Shown here one piece after another: positions 7,580-15,967 of a stretch of DNA of 64,000 nt. Both the position numbers and the translations under genes were made by a program. Origin of the DNA: an uncultured Christensenella sp. (GTDB lineage: Bacteria; Bacillota; Clostridia; Christensenellales; UBA1750); contig CAJJNQ010000001.1 in NCBI GenBank assembly GCA_905193155.1, positions 57,019 to 121,018 of the forward strand, in the 5' to 3' direction. Below the pieces are notes generated by a model. It had not been told where the DNA came from. It was given only the letters and a program-made list of their open reading frames with translations, and did no database searches. Positions within the stretch are counted from its first letter, which is position 1, and each line of letters opens with the position of its first letter.

Positions 7580-10075
7580 TTAGATGCGCACCGTTTCGGT
7601 GAGCTTGTTGGACTCCTTGTAGGGCTTGACCAGCTGGTAGATCATCAGGGCCAGCAGCGTGATAGCGAAGATCAGGCCGATGATGTTGACGTTACCGGTG
7701 AAGAGCAGGCCAAACTGGTTGATGATCAGAGAGATGACATAGGCGAAGCCGCACTGATAACCGATGGCAAACCAGGTCCACTTGGCGCTGTTCATCTCAC
7801 GCTTGATGGCACCGATAGCCGCGAAGCAGGGAGCGCACAGCAGGTTGAAGACCAGGAAGCTGTAACCGGAGATACCGGTGAAGGCCGCGCCGATGTTGGC
7901 GTAGACCGAACCGTCGCCGCCGCCATAGAGGATACCCAGGGTACCAACGATGTTCTCCTTAGCGACCAGGCCGGTGATCGAGGCGACAGCCGCCTGCCAG
8001 TTGCCCCAGCCAAGGGGAGTAAATATCCAAGCGATCAGGTTGCCGATGGCAGCCAGGATGGAGTAGTTGATCTCCTCTTCAGACAGCATGCGGAAGGAAC
8101 CGTCCACAAATCCGAAGTAGGTGGTGAACCAAACCAGGATGGTAGAAAGCAGGATGATGGTACCGGCCTTCTTGATGAAGGACCAGCCGCGCTCCCACAT
8201 GGAGCGGAGCACGTTGGAGAGGGTCGGCCAGTGGTATGCAGGCAGCTCCATGACAAAGGGAGCGGGCTCGCCGGAGAACATCTTGGTCTTCTTCAGCATG
8301 ATACCGGAGACGATGATGGCCGCCATGCCGATGAAGTAAGCGGAGGTAGAAACCCAGGGGCTGCCGCCGAAGATCGCGCCAGCGATCATGGCGATGAAGG
8401 GAACCTTCGCGCCGCAGGGAATAAAGGTCGTGGTCATGATCGTCATACGGCGATCGCGCTCGTTTTCAATGGTACGAGAAGCCATGATGCCGGGCACGCC
8501 GCAGCCGACGCCAACCAGCATGGGGATGAAGGACTTACCGGACAGACCGAACTTGCGGAAGATACGGTCCAGAACGAAGGCGATACGCGCCATGTAACCG
8601 CAGGACTCGAGGAACGCCAGCAGCAGGAACAGAACCAGCATCTGGGGAACGAAGCCGAGCACCGCGCCAACACCGGCGACGATACCGTCGTTGATCAGGC
8701 CGCTCAGCCAATCCGCCGCACCGGCCGCTTCCAGCGCATTGCCGACGAGAACCGGCACGCCGGGCACCCACACGCCGTAATCTGCGGGATCGGGCTCCGC
8801 AAAGTCGGGGTTGGTGTTCTCGAAGTAATCCACAGCCTCAAGGTAGGTCATGGGAACAGTGGATTCTTTGTCCGCATTCGCGGGAATCTCAGAGTAGTAA
8901 ACCGTCATGTCGTCGACGGCCAGGGTTTCTTCATCTTCCACTTCAACCGTGCCGGAAGCTTCGGTCGTGGTGAAGGACTTGATCTCTTCCAGAGCCGCAG
9001 CGGCGTCAAAATCTTCCGCCGAGGGATCCACGTCCACAAACGCACCGAGGGCCTCGGTCGCGTTGGTGTATTCTTCGGCAACTTCTTCATATTGTGCGGA
9101 GCCGATGCCGAACAGATGCCAGCCGTCTCCGAACAGTCCGTCGTTGGCCCAGTCGGTCGCCGCGGCGCCCACCGTGACCATGGCCAGGTAGTAAACCAGG
9201 AACATGACCAGTGCAAAGATGGGCAGACCCAACCAGCGATTGGTCACAACGCGGTCGATCTTATCCGAAACGGAAAGCTGCCCGGCGCTCTTTTTCTTGT
9301 AGCAGCCCTTGATGATCTGGGCGATATAGATATAGCGCTCGCTGGTGATGATGCTCTCAGCATCGTCGTCCAGTTCGGTCTCGGCTGTCTTGATGTCCTC
9401 TTCGATATGCCCCATCACGTCAGCGGGAATTTTCAACTGCTCAAGCACCTTGTCGTCGCGCTCAAAAATCTTGATCGCATACCAGCGCTGCTGATTCTCG
9501 GGCAGGTTGTGTACAGCCGCCTCCTCGATGTGGGCAATGGTGTGCTCAACGGGACCAGAGAAGGTATGCATCGGCACGGTCTTGGTATTCTTGGCAGCAT
9601 CGATAGCGGCCTCGGCGGCCTCCATGATGCCGGTGCCCTTCAGAGCGGAGATCTCCACAACCTTGCAGCCCAGCTCACGGGACAGCTCGCCTATGTTGAT
9701 CTTATCGCCGTTTTTCTTGACGATATCCATCATGTTGATGGCGATGACCACCGGGATGCCAAGCTCGGTCAGCTGCGTGGTCAGGTAAAGGTTACGCTCG
9801 AGGTTGGTGCCATCCACGATGTTGAGGATCGCGTCCGGGCGCTCGGTAATCAGATAATTACGGGCAACCACTTCTTCCAGCGTGTAAGGGGACAGGGAAT
9901 AGATGCCGGGAAGGTCGGTGATGGTAACGCCGTCATGCTTTTTGAGCTTGCCTTCCTTCTTTTCCACCGTAACGCCGGGCCAGTTGCCGACGAACTGGTT
10001 AGAACCCGTCAATGCGTTGAACAGCGTCGTTTTACCGCTGTTCGGGTTGCCCGCCAGGGCGATTCGCAGATCCAT
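7580..10075 (-). CDS. feoB: Ferrous iron transporter FeoB
   Basis: An 831-residue inner-membrane Fe(II) transporter. The G-protein domain is N-terminal (GNPNSGKTT at 9-17, DLPGIYSLSPYT, NMMD, SALKGTG), followed by a guanine-dissociation-inhibitor region. The membrane part has Gate motifs with conserved cysteines (VGVGCGVPGIMASR and FIPCGAKVPF) and a C-terminal LLCAPCFAAIGAIKRE segment. Odd: an acidic insert of more than 100 residues follows the first membrane span (from about GDGWHLFG to GVWVPGVP), absent from typical FeoB. ATG 10075 has AGAGGAAA at 7 nt; the upstream in-frame ATG lacks an RBS. It is third gene of feoA-feoA-feoB-Cys-rich. Confidence 0.96.
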   Translation of the reverse strand: MDLRIALAGNPNSGKTTLFNALTGSNQFVGNWPGVTVEKKEGKLKKHDGVTITDLPGIYSLSPYTLEEVVARNYLITERPDAILNIVDGTNLERNLYLTTQLTELGIPVVIAINMMDIVKKNGDKINIGELSRELGCKVVEISALKGTGIMEAAEAAIDAAKNTKTVPMHTFSGPVEHTIAHIEEAAVHNLPENQQRWYAIKIFERDDKVLEQLKIPADVMGHIEEDIKTAETELDDDAESIITSERYIYIAQIIKGCYKKKSAGQLSVSDKIDRVVTNRWLGLPIFALVMFLVYYLAMVTVGAAATDWANDGLFGDGWHLFGIGSAQYEEVAEEYTNATEALGAFVDVDPSAEDFDAAAALEEIKSFTTTEASGTVEVEDEETLAVDDMTVYYSEIPANADKESTVPMTYLEAVDYFENTNPDFAEPDPADYGVWVPGVPVLVGNALEAAGAADWLSGLINDGIVAGVGAVLGFVPQMLVLFLLLAFLESCGYMARIAFVLDRIFRKFGLSGKSFIPMLVGVGCGVPGIMASRTIENERDRRMTIMTTTFIPCGAKVPFIAMIAGAIFGGSPWVSTSAYFIGMAAIIVSGIMLKKTKMFSGEPAPFVMELPAYHWPTLSNVLRSMWERGWSFIKKAGTIILLSTILVWFTTYFGFVDGSFRMLSEEEINYSILAAIGNLIAWIFTPLGWGNWQAAVASITGLVAKENIVGTLGILYGGGDGSVYANIGAAFTGISGYSFLVFNLLCAPCFAAIGAIKREMNSAKWTWFAIGYQCGFAYVISLIINQFGLLFTGNVNIIGLIFAITLLALMIYQLVKPYKESNKLTETVRI

Positions 10076-10108
10076 GATGATTTCCTCTCTTTCCAACTCA
10101 GAAGCACT

Positions 10109-10128
10109 CGGATAGTGCCAACTAACCA
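10109..10128. promoter_or_regulatory. Imperfect palindrome upstream of feoB
   Basis: Arms CGGATAGT and ACTAACCA around GCCA: a perfect half-site plus a degenerate one, 34 bp before feoB. Possibly an internal operator for feoB. Confidence 0.4.
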
Positions 10129-10165
10129 TTGGCTCAAAACAACGGGACTTTGGGAGTCCCGTGCT

Positions 10166-10387
10166 TTATTCGACCTCGATCATTTCCGCATCCGCCTTGC
10201 GCAGCGAAAGCTCATAGCCACGAACCGTGACCTCAATCGGGTCGCCCAGCGGCGCCACCTTGCGGACGAATACGTCCACGCCCTTGGTAATGCCCATGTC
10301 CATGATGCGGCGCTTGACGGCGCCTTCGCCATGGAGCTTGACAACCTTGACCGTTTCACCGATCTTTGCCTGTTTGAGAGTCTTCAT
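10166..10387 (-). CDS. feoA: FeoA family protein
   Basis: A 73-residue SH3-like cytosolic partner of FeoB. Family features: LKQAKIGETVKVVKLHGEGAVKRRIMDMGITKG and the closing EVTVRGYELSLRKADAEMI. It is the second of two FeoA genes in tandem ahead of feoB, with a good RBS (GAGGAGGAAACCAGAGC before ATG). FeoA is thought to regulate FeoB GTPase or transport activity. Confidence 0.93.
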   Translation of the reverse strand: MKTLKQAKIGETVKVVKLHGEGAVKRRIMDMGITKGVDVFVRKVAPLGDPIEVTVRGYELSLRKADAEMIEVE

Positions 10388-10423
10388 GCTCTGGTTTCCT
10401 CCTCCTCTTGACTTACCTAAAAA

Positions 10424-10639
10424 TCATCCTACCATGATTTTACGGGCCATTTCCTCACTGATCGCAACGCGCGATTCCTTGACGTTGACAATGATGTTGC
10501 CCCCCAAAGAGGTGACAACCGTCACGTTTCCGCCCACGACAAACCCCAGGTTTTCCAGATGCTGGCGAACCTCCTGGCTGCCGCCGATGCGGCGGATCAT
10601 AACCTCTTCGTCGAGATTCGCTAAGTTCAAAGGCATCAT
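10424..10639 (-). CDS. feoA: FeoA family protein, first copy
   Basis: A 71-residue FeoA-like SH3 protein (MMPLNLANLDEEVMIRRIGG..., with LGFVVGGNVTVVTSLGGNIIVNVKESRVAI). It differs clearly from the second copy, so the two probably have distinct roles, as is common in Clostridia with tandem feoA genes. First gene of the feo operon; promoter and palindromes lie upstream. Confidence 0.9.
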   Translation of the reverse strand: MMPLNLANLDEEVMIRRIGGSQEVRQHLENLGFVVGGNVTVVTSLGGNIIVNVKESRVAISEEMARKIMVG

Positions 10640-10685
10640 GCGGTCTTTTTTCCTCCTTCGTGAAACTCAGCGGGATGCGCTCGCT

Positions 10686-10703
10686 GATTAGCAGGGGCTA
10701 ACC
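10686..10703. promoter_or_regulatory. Palindrome in the feo leader
   Basis: GATTAGC-AGGG-GCTAACC, six of seven arm positions complementary, between the feo promoter and the first feoA. Confidence 0.55.
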
Positions 10704-10719
10704 CTTGAGCTTTAATTTA

Positions 10720-10737
10720 GGTTAGCTCTTGCTAACC
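10720..10737. promoter_or_regulatory. Perfect palindrome just below the feo promoter
   Basis: GGTTAGC-TCTT-GCTAACC, perfect 7-bp arms, starting 8 bp past the -10 element in the direction of transcription and so covering the predicted start site. Probable DtxR-family operator. Confidence 0.75.
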
Positions 10738-10744
10738 GATTTAT

Positions 10745-10773
10745 ATAATACTCATGTAAGCTTTTGCTGTCAA
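10745..10773 (-). promoter_or_regulatory. Promoter of the feo operon
   Basis: Minus strand TTGACA (10773-10768), 17-bp spacer, TATTAT (10750-10745), flanked by palindromes on both sides. Confidence 0.85.
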
Positions 10774-10792
10774 GGATTTTTCGCATTTTCTT

Positions 10793-10812
10793 GTGTTAAT
10801 TATTACTAACTA
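10793..10812. promoter_or_regulatory. Imperfect palindrome upstream of the feo promoter
   Basis: GTGTTAAT-TATT-ACTAACTA. Same spacing and right half as the other boxes. It lies between the feo promoter and the divergent SGNH hydrolase promoter. Confidence 0.45.
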
Positions 10813-10831
10813 TTTCGCAGGCGCTTTCCGC

Positions 10832-10859
10832 TTGTAAATTTCGTCCATACTGCTACAAT
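10832..10859 (+). promoter_or_regulatory. Promoter of the SGNH hydrolase gene
   Basis: TTGTAA, 16-bp spacer, TACAAT. A small hairpin (GCCGCAG/CTGCGGC) follows in the leader. Confidence 0.5.
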
Positions 10860-10913
10860 GAAGGCAAAAGCCGCAGTATTCCTGCGGCAAGCTTTAAGGC
10901 GGAGGAAAACAGC

Positions 10914-11687
10914 ATGGAATATTCCGTTGTCACGAGAGATTTTTCCCATTGCCATCTGGGCGTTGACGGGGACAGCATCACGCAGGGCAGCCAGTGGTCG
11001 GCGGTAGTGGGCCGGATCCTCGGCGTGGCCTCACATCACAACGTAGGCGTGGGCAGCGCGGTGTGGTACAAGCGCACGCTGGAGACCGGAGGCGGCTCCG
11101 TCACCACGCAGAATTTCACCGATCCCGATTTTGCAGGCATCAGCGACGGCTGGCTGCCGACGGACGATCCGGTGGAGCTGCAAAAACGCGCCAACAACTG
11201 CGCCGTGGTGCATGTGCAGAAATTTATCGAGGAGGTCCGTCTGCATCAATACGCCGCGCCGGACATCTTCATGTTCGCAATGGGCACCAACGATGCAGAA
11301 GATTGCCTAGGCAGCCCGGAAAAGGCACTGGAAGGCAAGACCGCCGATGCGGCCGATCTCTTTACCGAGGCGGGCGCGGCGCGCTGGTGCATCCAGCGCA
11401 TTCTGGAAGAATACCCGGACTGCCGCGTGTTCGTGATGCTGCCTATCCAGACCGCGCGTCCCGAGCACAACGCCAAGCTGGAAAAAACCGCCGCCGTGCT
11501 CACCGCCGTGGTGCACGGCATGAGCGCTCAGGTCATGGACTGCCTTCACGGCAGCGGCATCTGCGAAAAATTTGAGGTGCCGGACGGCGCAGGACGCTAT
11601 CTGCGCGACGGCCTGCATCCCACGCCCAAGGGCCAGGAGCTGATGGGCCGCTTTGCCGCCAAGGAGCTTCGGAACAACATGTTCTGA
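10914..11687 (+). CDS. SGNH/GDSL hydrolase
   Basis: A 257-residue esterase of the SGNH superfamily without a signal peptide, so probably cytosolic. Block I holds the nucleophile in GVDGDSITQG (residues 16-25), block III is MGTNDAED and block V is DGLHPTPKGQ, supplying the catalytic Asp and His. RBS GGCGGAGG. It is transcribed alone, divergent from feo. Substrate unknown; carbohydrate deacetylation or lysophospholipid hydrolysis are typical for the superfamily. Confidence 0.85.
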   Translation: MEYSVVTRDFSHCHLGVDGDSITQGSQWSAVVGRILGVASHHNVGVGSAVWYKRTLETGGGSVTTQNFTDPDFAGISDGWLPTDDPVELQKRANNCAVVHVQKFIEEVRLHQYAAPDIFMFAMGTNDAEDCLGSPEKALEGKTADAADLFTEAGAARWCIQRILEEYPDCRVFVMLPIQTARPEHNAKLEKTAAVLTAVVHGMSAQVMDCLHGSGICEKFEVPDGAGRYLRDGLHPTPKGQELMGRFAAKELRNNMF

Positions 11688-11704
11688 TCCGGAATTTATC
11701 CAAA

Positions 11705-11746
11705 GGCTCCCCTTGAGGGGAGCTGGCGCGCAGCGCCTGAGGGGTG
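11705..11746. repeat. Intergenic palindromic repeat, copy 1
   Basis: Two stem-loops in tandem: CTCCCC/GGGGAG and GGCGC/GCGCC, ending CTGAGGGGTG. A close relative lies at 63949-63996. Such elements occur in many copies in clostridial genomes. Confidence 0.65.
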
Positions 11747-11777
11747 AGTGCATCCACTAAACAGCCACTTATCCGCC

Positions 11778-11818
11778 AAAAAGACGCCGCACACATTCTG
11801 TGTGCGGCGCCTTTTTCT
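11778..11818. terminator. Bidirectional intrinsic terminator
   Basis: 11-bp stem CGCCGCACACA/TGTGTGCGGCG with a TTC loop; T-runs on both sides. Ends deoC and possibly also transcription from the hydrolase side. Confidence 0.85.
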
Positions 11819-12501
11819 TATGCACCGTATTTTTCTCTGAATTCATTGCAGATGCGGACGCTTGCAGTGGAGCCGATGCGCCCGACGCCTATGTCAATGA
11901 GCTGCAGCGCAGTTTCCAGCGTGCGCACGCCGCCCGCCGCCTTGACCCGGATGTTGGGGCCAACATGATCGAGCATCAGTTTCACATCTTCAACCGTCGC
12001 CCCGCCGGTGCCAAAGCCCGTCGAGGTTTTGACGAAATCCGGCTCGACTTCGCGCGCAATGGCGCAAAGATTGAGCTTTTCGTCCTGCGTCAGATAGCAA
12101 TTTTCAAAAATGACCTTGGAGAGCACCTTTTTCTCTCGGCAGGCAGAGACGATCGCAGCCATTTCCTCTCGAACGTAATCGAGGTTTCCGTCTTTGAGTT
12201 GAGTGAGGTTGACGACATAGTCAATCTCGTCCGCACCGTTTGCAATCGCATCCAGCGTCTCGAAGCGTTTGGTCTCGATGGTATTCTGTCCCAACGGGAA
12301 GCCGATGGCCGCGCCAACGTGCACATCGGTCTGCTTGAGCAGGGATTTGACGAGCTTCACCGGCGCGGGATTGATTGCCGCCATGGCAAAGCCATATTGC
12401 GCGCAATCCGCGCAAAACGCCTTGAAATCCTCGGTTGTGGCATATGCCTTGAGCAGCGTGTGATCGAAATATTTTGCCAGCTGTGCAGTGGTCAAATTCA
12501 T
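11818..12501 (-). CDS. deoC: Deoxyribose-phosphate aldolase
   Basis: A 227-residue cytosolic class I aldolase cleaving 2-deoxyribose 5-phosphate to glyceraldehyde 3-phosphate and acetaldehyde. The Schiff-base lysine is K158 in FVKTSTGFGTGG; the second active-site lysine is K187 in RVKAAGGVRT; FDHTLLK and GFPLGQN are typical. Third gene after an FGGY kinase and a GntR regulator, with 24 bp between GntR and deoC. The operon context suggests catabolism of a phosphorylated deoxy sugar or related compound rather than only nucleoside salvage. Confidence 0.92.
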   Translation of the reverse strand: MNLTTAQLAKYFDHTLLKAYATTEDFKAFCADCAQYGFAMAAINPAPVKLVKSLLKQTDVHVGAAIGFPLGQNTIETKRFETLDAIANGADEIDYVVNLTQLKDGNLDYVREEMAAIVSACREKKVLSKVIFENCYLTQDEKLNLCAIAREVEPDFVKTSTGFGTGGATVEDVKLMLDHVGPNIRVKAAGGVRTLETALQLIDIGVGRIGSTASVRICNEFREKYGA

Positions 12502-12525
12502 TGAAAAATCCCCCTTTTATTTGTT

Positions 12526-13269
12526 TTATCTAAAAAGTTCTACGGTAAAGATGTTCCGATCCCCGCGATAGCGCGCCAGCGAGAACTCGATGGGCTCATC
12601 GCCGCTGTAAGCCCTAGTCTGTACGCGGCAGATCGCGCGCCCAGGCTCCATCTCCAGCATCCACGCGTCCTCAGGCGACGCATCTGCCGCCTCAAACTGA
12701 CGCACCGCCCGATCTACGCGAACGCCGTATTTCGCTTCCAGCAGTCCGTAAAGACTCTTGGACGCAAAATCCTCGTTCATCAGCGTGCGGAACCTTCCGT
12801 AAGAGAGCCAGGTATCCACCACGACCAGCTTTCGGTCGTTGGCGGAACGCAGGCGGCAGAGATGAATCAACCGCTTGTCCTCGCCCAGCTCCAAAAAGTT
12901 CGCCGCGTCGGGTCGGTCTGTCACCATTTTGACCTCAAGCACCTCGGTGCTCGGCACCAACCCCTTCTGGATCATTTCGTCATGAAAGCTCTGCAAGCCC
13001 TGAAAGAACCGCGCGTCCACCGGGCGCGTAGCGGGCAGCGCCACAAACGTTCCCTTGCCCTTGCGCCGTGTCAAATGCCCCTCCGCCACCAGCTCGCTCA
13101 TCGCCTGGCGCACCGTCGGACGGCTGACGCCCAGCTGTCGGCAAAGATCGCACTCCGGCTGAATCATGTCCCCGACCTTGAGCCGTCCCTCGCGGATATC
13201 CGCCAGAATCTGCAATTTCAGCTGGTAATAGAGCGGTACGGGGATGTCCTTGTGCAGCGTGTAGTTCAA
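12526..13269 (-). CDS. GntR/HutC family transcriptional regulator
   Basis: A 247-residue regulator: N-terminal winged HTH (VPLYYQLKLQILADI..., CRQLGVSRPTVRQAMSEL, RKGKGTF) and a C-terminal UTRA ligand-binding domain (from about residue 90 to EFSLARYRGDRNIF). UTRA domains bind sugar phosphates or related metabolites. Its ATG overlaps the kinase stop (ATGA). It probably acts on the TATGT/ACATA palindrome at the operon promoter, with the kinase product as likely effector. Confidence 0.9.
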   Translation of the reverse strand: MNYTLHKDIPVPLYYQLKLQILADIREGRLKVGDMIQPECDLCRQLGVSRPTVRQAMSELVAEGHLTRRKGKGTFVALPATRPVDARFFQGLQSFHDEMIQKGLVPSTEVLEVKMVTDRPDAANFLELGEDKRLIHLCRLRSANDRKLVVVDTWLSYGRFRTLMNEDFASKSLYGLLEAKYGVRVDRAVRQFEAADASPEDAWMLEMEPGRAICRVQTRAYSGDEPIEFSLARYRGDRNIFTVELFR

Positions 13270-14819
13270 GATGCGCGCCCTCCTTCCCGGCGGACGCTCA
13301 TCTTTTTATAAAGCGGCTCCAGCGCGTCATAAGCGTCGTTGAACAGCTCGAAGGCTGCGTCATAGGCTTTGGCGTTTTCCGGATTGGGACGGATCACATC
13401 CTCGTCCGGGTTCATGCGCTCGATCACGGAATAATCGGGATACAACCCGATCCCCACGCCGCCGCAGACCGCCGCACCCATCGAGGTCGCCTCCTCGCGG
13501 TAGCGGGGCAGCGTCAGCTCTGTCTGCCAGATGTCGGCAAGAATGTGCATCCAGGTGCGTCCCTTTGCACCCCCACCGATCATCACGAGCTTTTCCATCG
13601 GAACCGCTCCGGCCAAAATCTCCCGGATGATGCGCAGGTTATAACCCACGCCCTCCAGCACTGCGCGCGCCAGATCGCCGCGCGTCGTACCCGCGCCCAT
13701 GCCCAGGAACGCGCCGCGTGCATCCAGGTCCCACCGGGGCGAGCGTTCCCCCAGCAGGTAGGGCAGGAACAGCACGCCGTTTGCACCGGGCGCGGAGCCC
13801 TCCGCCAAACGGTTCAGCCGTTCATAAGCGCTTCCGCCGTCCCGCGCGGCCTCCTGCTTTTCCATTTGCCCCAGCTGATCGCGGAACCAGGCATAGGAAT
13901 ATCCCGCCGCCTGCATCGTGCCGCAGGGCGTATAGAGCGTTTCGTCCAGATGCAGCCAGTTGAACGTGCGCATCTTTTCATCAAAGAGCGGCTTTTCCGC
14001 CGCCAAAGAGATCCAGGACGAAGAGCCGAGTACGTTATAGGCTCTGCCCGGCCGCACCACGCCCGCGCCCACGCAGGCGCAGGAGCCGTCTCCGCCGCCG
14101 ATGATGACGGGAGTTCCCTCCAGCAGCCCTGTCTCCCGCGCCGCTTCCGCCGTCACGCCGCCCGCCGCATCACAGGATCTGCGTACCTCCGGCAGCAGGC
14201 TCTCCGGAATCTCCAACGCCGTGAGCATCTCCTGCGACCAGGCGCGCTTTTCAATGTCGAGCAGATTGGTGCCCGAAGCGTCGCTGTAATCGGTGACGAA
14301 GCAGCCCGTCAGCTTGCGGATGATAAAATCCTTGGCGTGCAGCATCTTGGCAGTCCTTCGATAGACCTCCGGCTCGTTTTCCCGCACCCACATCAGCTTT
14401 GCCGCCGAATAGGACGCGCTGAGCCTGTGCCCCGTGATGCGGTAGCCGTGCGCCTGACCTACGCGGTCGATCATCTCTTTTTCCTGCGTGACCGCGCGCG
14501 TATCCGCCCAGATGATGGATCGGCGCAGCGGGTTGCCCTGCGCGTCCACCGGCAGGCAGCCCATCATCTGCCCGCTGAAGGAGACGCAGAGCACCTCCTC
14601 CGGCGCAGCCTTCGCCTTTTCCAACAATTCGCGCGTGCCGCGGCACACCGCGCCCCACCAATCCATCGGGTCCTGCTCCACAAAGCGATCCTGCGGCGTA
14701 TAGGTCGGATAATCGCACACCACGCTGCACCGCAGCGTTCCGTCCACGCCGTAGAGCGTGGCCTTGTTGCCGCTGGTACCCAAATCGTGCGCCAGAATAT
14801 ATTGTTCTTTATTGCCCAT
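13266..14819 (-). CDS. FGGY family carbohydrate kinase (xylulokinase-like)
   Basis: A 517-residue cytosolic sugar kinase with the FGGY N-domain phosphate loop AHDLGTSGNKATL, the FSGQMMG and WADTRA segments, the GGGDGSC catalytic region and the C-domain GYNLRIIREIL plus the VMIGGGAKGRTWM ATP-binding motif. Sequence style resembles xylulokinase, but a deoxy sugar or other ketose is possible given deoC in the same operon. ATG 14819 has GGAGGG at 4-5 nt; upstream in-frame ATGs lack an RBS. First gene of kinase-GntR-deoC. Confidence 0.88.
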   Translation of the reverse strand: MGNKEQYILAHDLGTSGNKATLYGVDGTLRCSVVCDYPTYTPQDRFVEQDPMDWWGAVCRGTRELLEKAKAAPEEVLCVSFSGQMMGCLPVDAQGNPLRRSIIWADTRAVTQEKEMIDRVGQAHGYRITGHRLSASYSAAKLMWVRENEPEVYRRTAKMLHAKDFIIRKLTGCFVTDYSDASGTNLLDIEKRAWSQEMLTALEIPESLLPEVRRSCDAAGGVTAEAARETGLLEGTPVIIGGGDGSCACVGAGVVRPGRAYNVLGSSSWISLAAEKPLFDEKMRTFNWLHLDETLYTPCGTMQAAGYSYAWFRDQLGQMEKQEAARDGGSAYERLNRLAEGSAPGANGVLFLPYLLGERSPRWDLDARGAFLGMGAGTTRGDLARAVLEGVGYNLRIIREILAGAVPMEKLVMIGGGAKGRTWMHILADIWQTELTLPRYREEATSMGAAVCGGVGIGLYPDYSVIERMNPDEDVIRPNPENAKAYDAAFELFNDAYDALEPLYKKMSVRREGGRAS

Positions 14820-14838
14820 GATCCCTCCGAAAAGTCTG

Positions 14839-14852
14839 TATGTCTTTACATA
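14839..14852. promoter_or_regulatory. Palindromic operator at the kinase operon start site
   Basis: TATGT-CTTT-ACATA. It begins 2 bp past the -10 element and so overlaps the predicted start site. Likely operator for the UTRA/GntR regulator in the operon. Confidence 0.65.
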
Positions 14853-14853
14853 T

Positions 14854-14882
14854 AGTATAACATCTTTTTCTTTCGAACGCAA
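14854..14882 (-). promoter_or_regulatory. Promoter of the kinase-GntR-deoC operon
   Basis: Minus strand TTGCGT (14882-14877), 17-bp spacer, TATACT (14859-14854). Confidence 0.65.
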
Positions 14883-15001
14883 CCGGGATTCCGCATCGTG
14901 CCGCCCCGCTTTTTCATCCGAAGGATTTTACATATCCCGTCAATATCCGTCCTCTTCCCGGCAAGATCAGGCTTTCCCACAAAAGGCGGAAAAGGTACAA
15001 T

Positions 15002-15877
15002 CTAACGGATCTTGCGGAGGTATTCCCGCGCTGCGCAGTGCATTCTGCGGCGGAAGGCTTCCGCAAAGCGTCCCATGTTGACAAAGCCGCAGCGCATGGC
15101 AGCGGAGGTGACGCTCTCCCCCTGCTGCATCAGCGCAATCGCCCGGCTAACGCGGTAGGTTTCCAGATACTGCGACAGCGTCTGCCCCGTCATTCGTTTG
15201 AAAAAGCGGCAGCAGTTCTCACGGCTCATACCGATTTCCCGCGAAAGATCGGCCAGCGAAAGCGGTTCGGCATACCGCGCTTGCAGCCGGTGCAGCAAAG
15301 CATCCAGCCGCACCAGTTCCTCTTTTGACCGAACTTTTTCCCCGCCTTCGCCGGAAAATCCCTCGCGGCAGCGCGTCAGCAATTCAAAAAACAGCCCGCA
15401 GAGCAGCGCCTTGCCCTGCAATTCCCAACCGTAAGGCTTCGCCTGTTCCAAATGCGAAAGCTCTTTGAGCCGCGCAATCTCCCCGCTCAGCAGCGGCACC
15501 GCGGCCAAATCCCGCGCGCGGAAGAAGGGGCGCAGCGCGCATTCCACGGCGCTGCCCGGCAGCCCGCTCAAAAACGCCGGGTGCACAATCACCGTCAGCA
15601 GCTCCACATTCCCCTCTGAAAGAGGAACATAGGCATGCGGCACGTTGACGTTGATGAGGATGCCTTCCCCTGTGGAGAGCACGCGCCTTCCCCCGCCCAA
15701 CGTGTATTCGACGCGCCCCTGCTGCACCACGGACAACTCGATCTCCTCGTGCCAGTGGCAGGGAATCACGCCGCCCAGAAAGAGGCTGGGATCATCGTGA
15801 TGTACCTCCATCGGGCACAGCAGCGTGCCGTGCGGTGCGAGCTCGCGCCTGTCCGCATCGGTCTGCACGGTTTTCAC
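15002..15877 (-). CDS. AraC family transcriptional regulator
   Basis: A 291-residue regulator with an N-terminal cupin (CHWHEEIELSVVQQGRVEYTLGG, then GEGILINVNVPHAYVP) and two C-terminal AraC HTHs (LSLADLSREIGMSRENCCRFFK and VTSAAMRCGFVNMGRFAEAFRR). The start is GTG 15877, with AAGGAGGG 6-7 nt upstream. Such proteins usually activate sugar-use genes on ligand binding. Transcribed divergently from the MATE exporter 90 bp away; the target is not obvious. Confidence 0.88.
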   Translation of the reverse strand: MKTVQTDADRRELAPHGTLLCPMEVHHDDPSLFLGGVIPCHWHEEIELSVVQQGRVEYTLGGGRRVLSTGEGILINVNVPHAYVPLSEGNVELLTVIVHPAFLSGLPGSAVECALRPFFRARDLAAVPLLSGEIARLKELSHLEQAKPYGWELQGKALLCGLFFELLTRCREGFSGEGGEKVRSKEELVRLDALLHRLQARYAEPLSLADLSREIGMSRENCCRFFKRMTGQTLSQYLETYRVSRAIALMQQGESVTSAAMRCGFVNMGRFAEAFRRRMHCAAREYLRKIR

Positions 15878-15967
15878 GAAAATCCCTCCTTTTTCGATTT
15901 CAGCTTCATTATACGCAGCGCACACCGCATGGGCAAGAGGCGTGCAGAAAGGATGACGTTAAAGATC

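Noticed and set aside
8231..10411. A 726-codon plus-strand open frame opposite feoB
   Set aside because: Antisense to feoB and feoA, with no start signal or domain.
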